This document shows, piece after piece, positions 59,654 to 64,000 of a stretch of 64,000 bases of DNA. This DNA is from a bacterium (GTDB taxonomy: Bacteria; Oederibacteriota; CAKKQC01): contig CAKKQC010000008.1 in the NCBI GenBank assembly GCA_919901855.1, forward strand, positions 27,616-91,615, read 5' to 3'. The notes under the pieces are model-generated. The model was not told the DNA's origin. It did not search any database and worked only from the letters and a program-made list of their open reading frames with translations. How positions within the stretch are numbered: position 1 is the stretch's first letter; every line of letters begins with the position of its first letter. Position numbers and translations under genes: made by a program.

Positions 59654-60451
59654 TCAGCGCCGCCGCCGGCGGCGGGGCGGTTCGGGGGCCGGGGCCGGAG
59701 TCGCGGGCGCGGGAGCGAACATCGTGTCCGGCGCCGGGACCGTGATCTCCGTGGAGGTGGGCCCGATCTGCTCGGCCTGTCCCGACATCCTCCCGACGAG
59801 GGTCGAGTAGACCGGCCCCCGGAAGTAGCGGTTCAGGGCCCGGTCGCCCCCGTAGACCGCCTGCTCCGCCGAGGAGTCCGTGGATACCGCGGCGCGGACG
59901 TGCCCGCGCTGCTCGGAGAGATACCAGGTGACGCCGGTCTGGCAGGGCGTGCCCTTCTGGTCGAACCAGGTGAACGAGAGGGACACGGACGCGTCCTTCC
60001 CGACCCGGGCAACCGAGCTCCCCGAGACGTAGGCCCGCTGGACGCTCCCGTGCAGGCAGCGCACGGCTCCGCCGGCGAGGTTGGCGCCGTCCTGCCCGAT
60101 GCTCATCGACCGGACCGCGGCCTCCACCCGGTCCGCCCACGAGGACGCGGCGGGTCCTCCGGGAGCCGGCCGCGGGGCCGCGGCCACGGCCTCCGGCTCG
60201 GACGGGCGGGAGGACACGAACGCCTTGATCAGGCCGAATCCGATCAGGCCGAGGGCGACGATGCCGGCGAGCACGAGGCCCGGCGAGGCGGGACTTCCGC
60301 GGTCCACGGGCGTGCCGGGCGCGAGCCCCCGGGGCGCCACGAAGTCCGGACGCCGCGGGGCCGAAGCGGGGGTGCCCCCGCAGTCGGGACAGATCTCGCT
60401 GACCTTGTCCGAGTAGCCCTTGCCGCACCTTCCGCATGCCACGATCGCCAT
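59654..60451 (-). CDS. Zinc-ribbon membrane protein of unknown function
   Basis: 265 residues, ATG start behind AGGAGGAA. An N-terminal zinc ribbon (CGRCGKGYSDKVSEICPDCGG) is followed by a disordered linker, one membrane segment (LVLAGIVALGLIGFGLIKAF), a soluble domain (about 105-235, with two further Cys, GAVRCLHG and GTPCQTG, and FRGPVYSTLVGRM) and an Arg-rich C-terminus after a Pro/Ala stretch. Family unknown. Ends four bases from the convergent isomerase stop. Downstream of the transglutaminase-like gene in the same operon. Confidence 0.7.
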   Translation of the reverse strand: MAIVACGRCGKGYSDKVSEICPDCGGTPASAPRRPDFVAPRGLAPGTPVDRGSPASPGLVLAGIVALGLIGFGLIKAFVSSRPSEPEAVAAAPRPAPGGPAASSWADRVEAAVRSMSIGQDGANLAGGAVRCLHGSVQRAYVSGSSVARVGKDASVSLSFTWFDQKGTPCQTGVTWYLSEQRGHVRAAVSTDSSAEQAVYGGDRALNRYFRGPVYSTLVGRMSGQAEQIGPTSTEITVPAPDTMFAPAPATPAPAPEPPRRRRRR

Positions 60452-60478
60452 GGTTCCTCCTCGCCCCGGGTTCCCGAA

Positions 60479-64000
<3,522 letters not shown>

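Overview
This is a roughly 70% GC bacterial chromosome segment from a Gram-negative organism: it has an outer-membrane PorV/PorQ-like barrel, an ADP-heptose-type glycosyltransferase, lipoproteins and large secreted proteins. Three secreted proteins end in a FlgD-like Ig domain finishing in a short basic tail, as in FCB-group bacteria, Elusimicrobiota and related uncultured phyla. I cannot name the phylum. No rRNA, tRNA, CRISPR array or intact transposase was seen.

Layout. 1-13.4 kb: a pseudo-histidine-kinase-like protein (5' end outside the window), a translationally coupled kelch protein and PorV-like barrel, a multi-TM protein, a minus-strand operon (peroxiredoxin, phosphoglycerate mutase, heptosyltransferase-like enzyme, small membrane protein), a TPR/beta-barrel protein, an FKBP lipoprotein, and a paralogue of the first gene. 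13.5-16.4 kb: acetyl-CoA synthetase and a DUF72 protein. 16.4-18.4 kb: a small accessory island with a HepT/MntA toxin-antitoxin pair, an XRE/DUF433 pair, a possible antitoxin relic and repeated elements. 18.4-24.9 kb: a PolB2-like family B DNA polymerase whose promoter spacer holds a palindrome of the LexA-box type, a GNAT acetyltransferase and an asymmetric heterodimeric ABC exporter. 24.9-30.6 kb: GH4 glycosidase, pyridoxamine phosphate oxidase, a HAD hydrolase, a metallo-beta-lactamase-fold protein and two Gfo/Idh/MocA oxidoreductases.

30.6-49.6 kb is dominated by two divergent secreted-protein genes. One encodes a 4987-residue subtilisin-like protein with about 20 CARDB-type repeats, four DUF11-like repeats and three seven-bladed propeller modules repeated with a period of exactly 1491 bp. 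The other encodes a 1318-residue protein. 49.9-64 kb: M42 peptidase, GH38 alpha-mannosidase, a DUF4091-like glycosidase candidate, RraA-like aldolase, metallophosphoesterase, sugar isomerase/epimerase, a zinc-ribbon protein, a transglutaminase-like protein and a GH2 beta-galactosidase cut by the window end.

Together the glycosidases, oxidoreductases, isomerase and aldolase suggest a polysaccharide or host-glycan degrading heterotroph. Two gene-expression features recur. Minus-strand operons often join genes by 4-base GTGA/ATGA/TTGA stop-start overlaps. Several plus-strand genes, and the polymerase, carry a TANNNT -10 element ending 6-7 bases before the start codon with no ribosome binding site, which suggests leaderless mRNAs.
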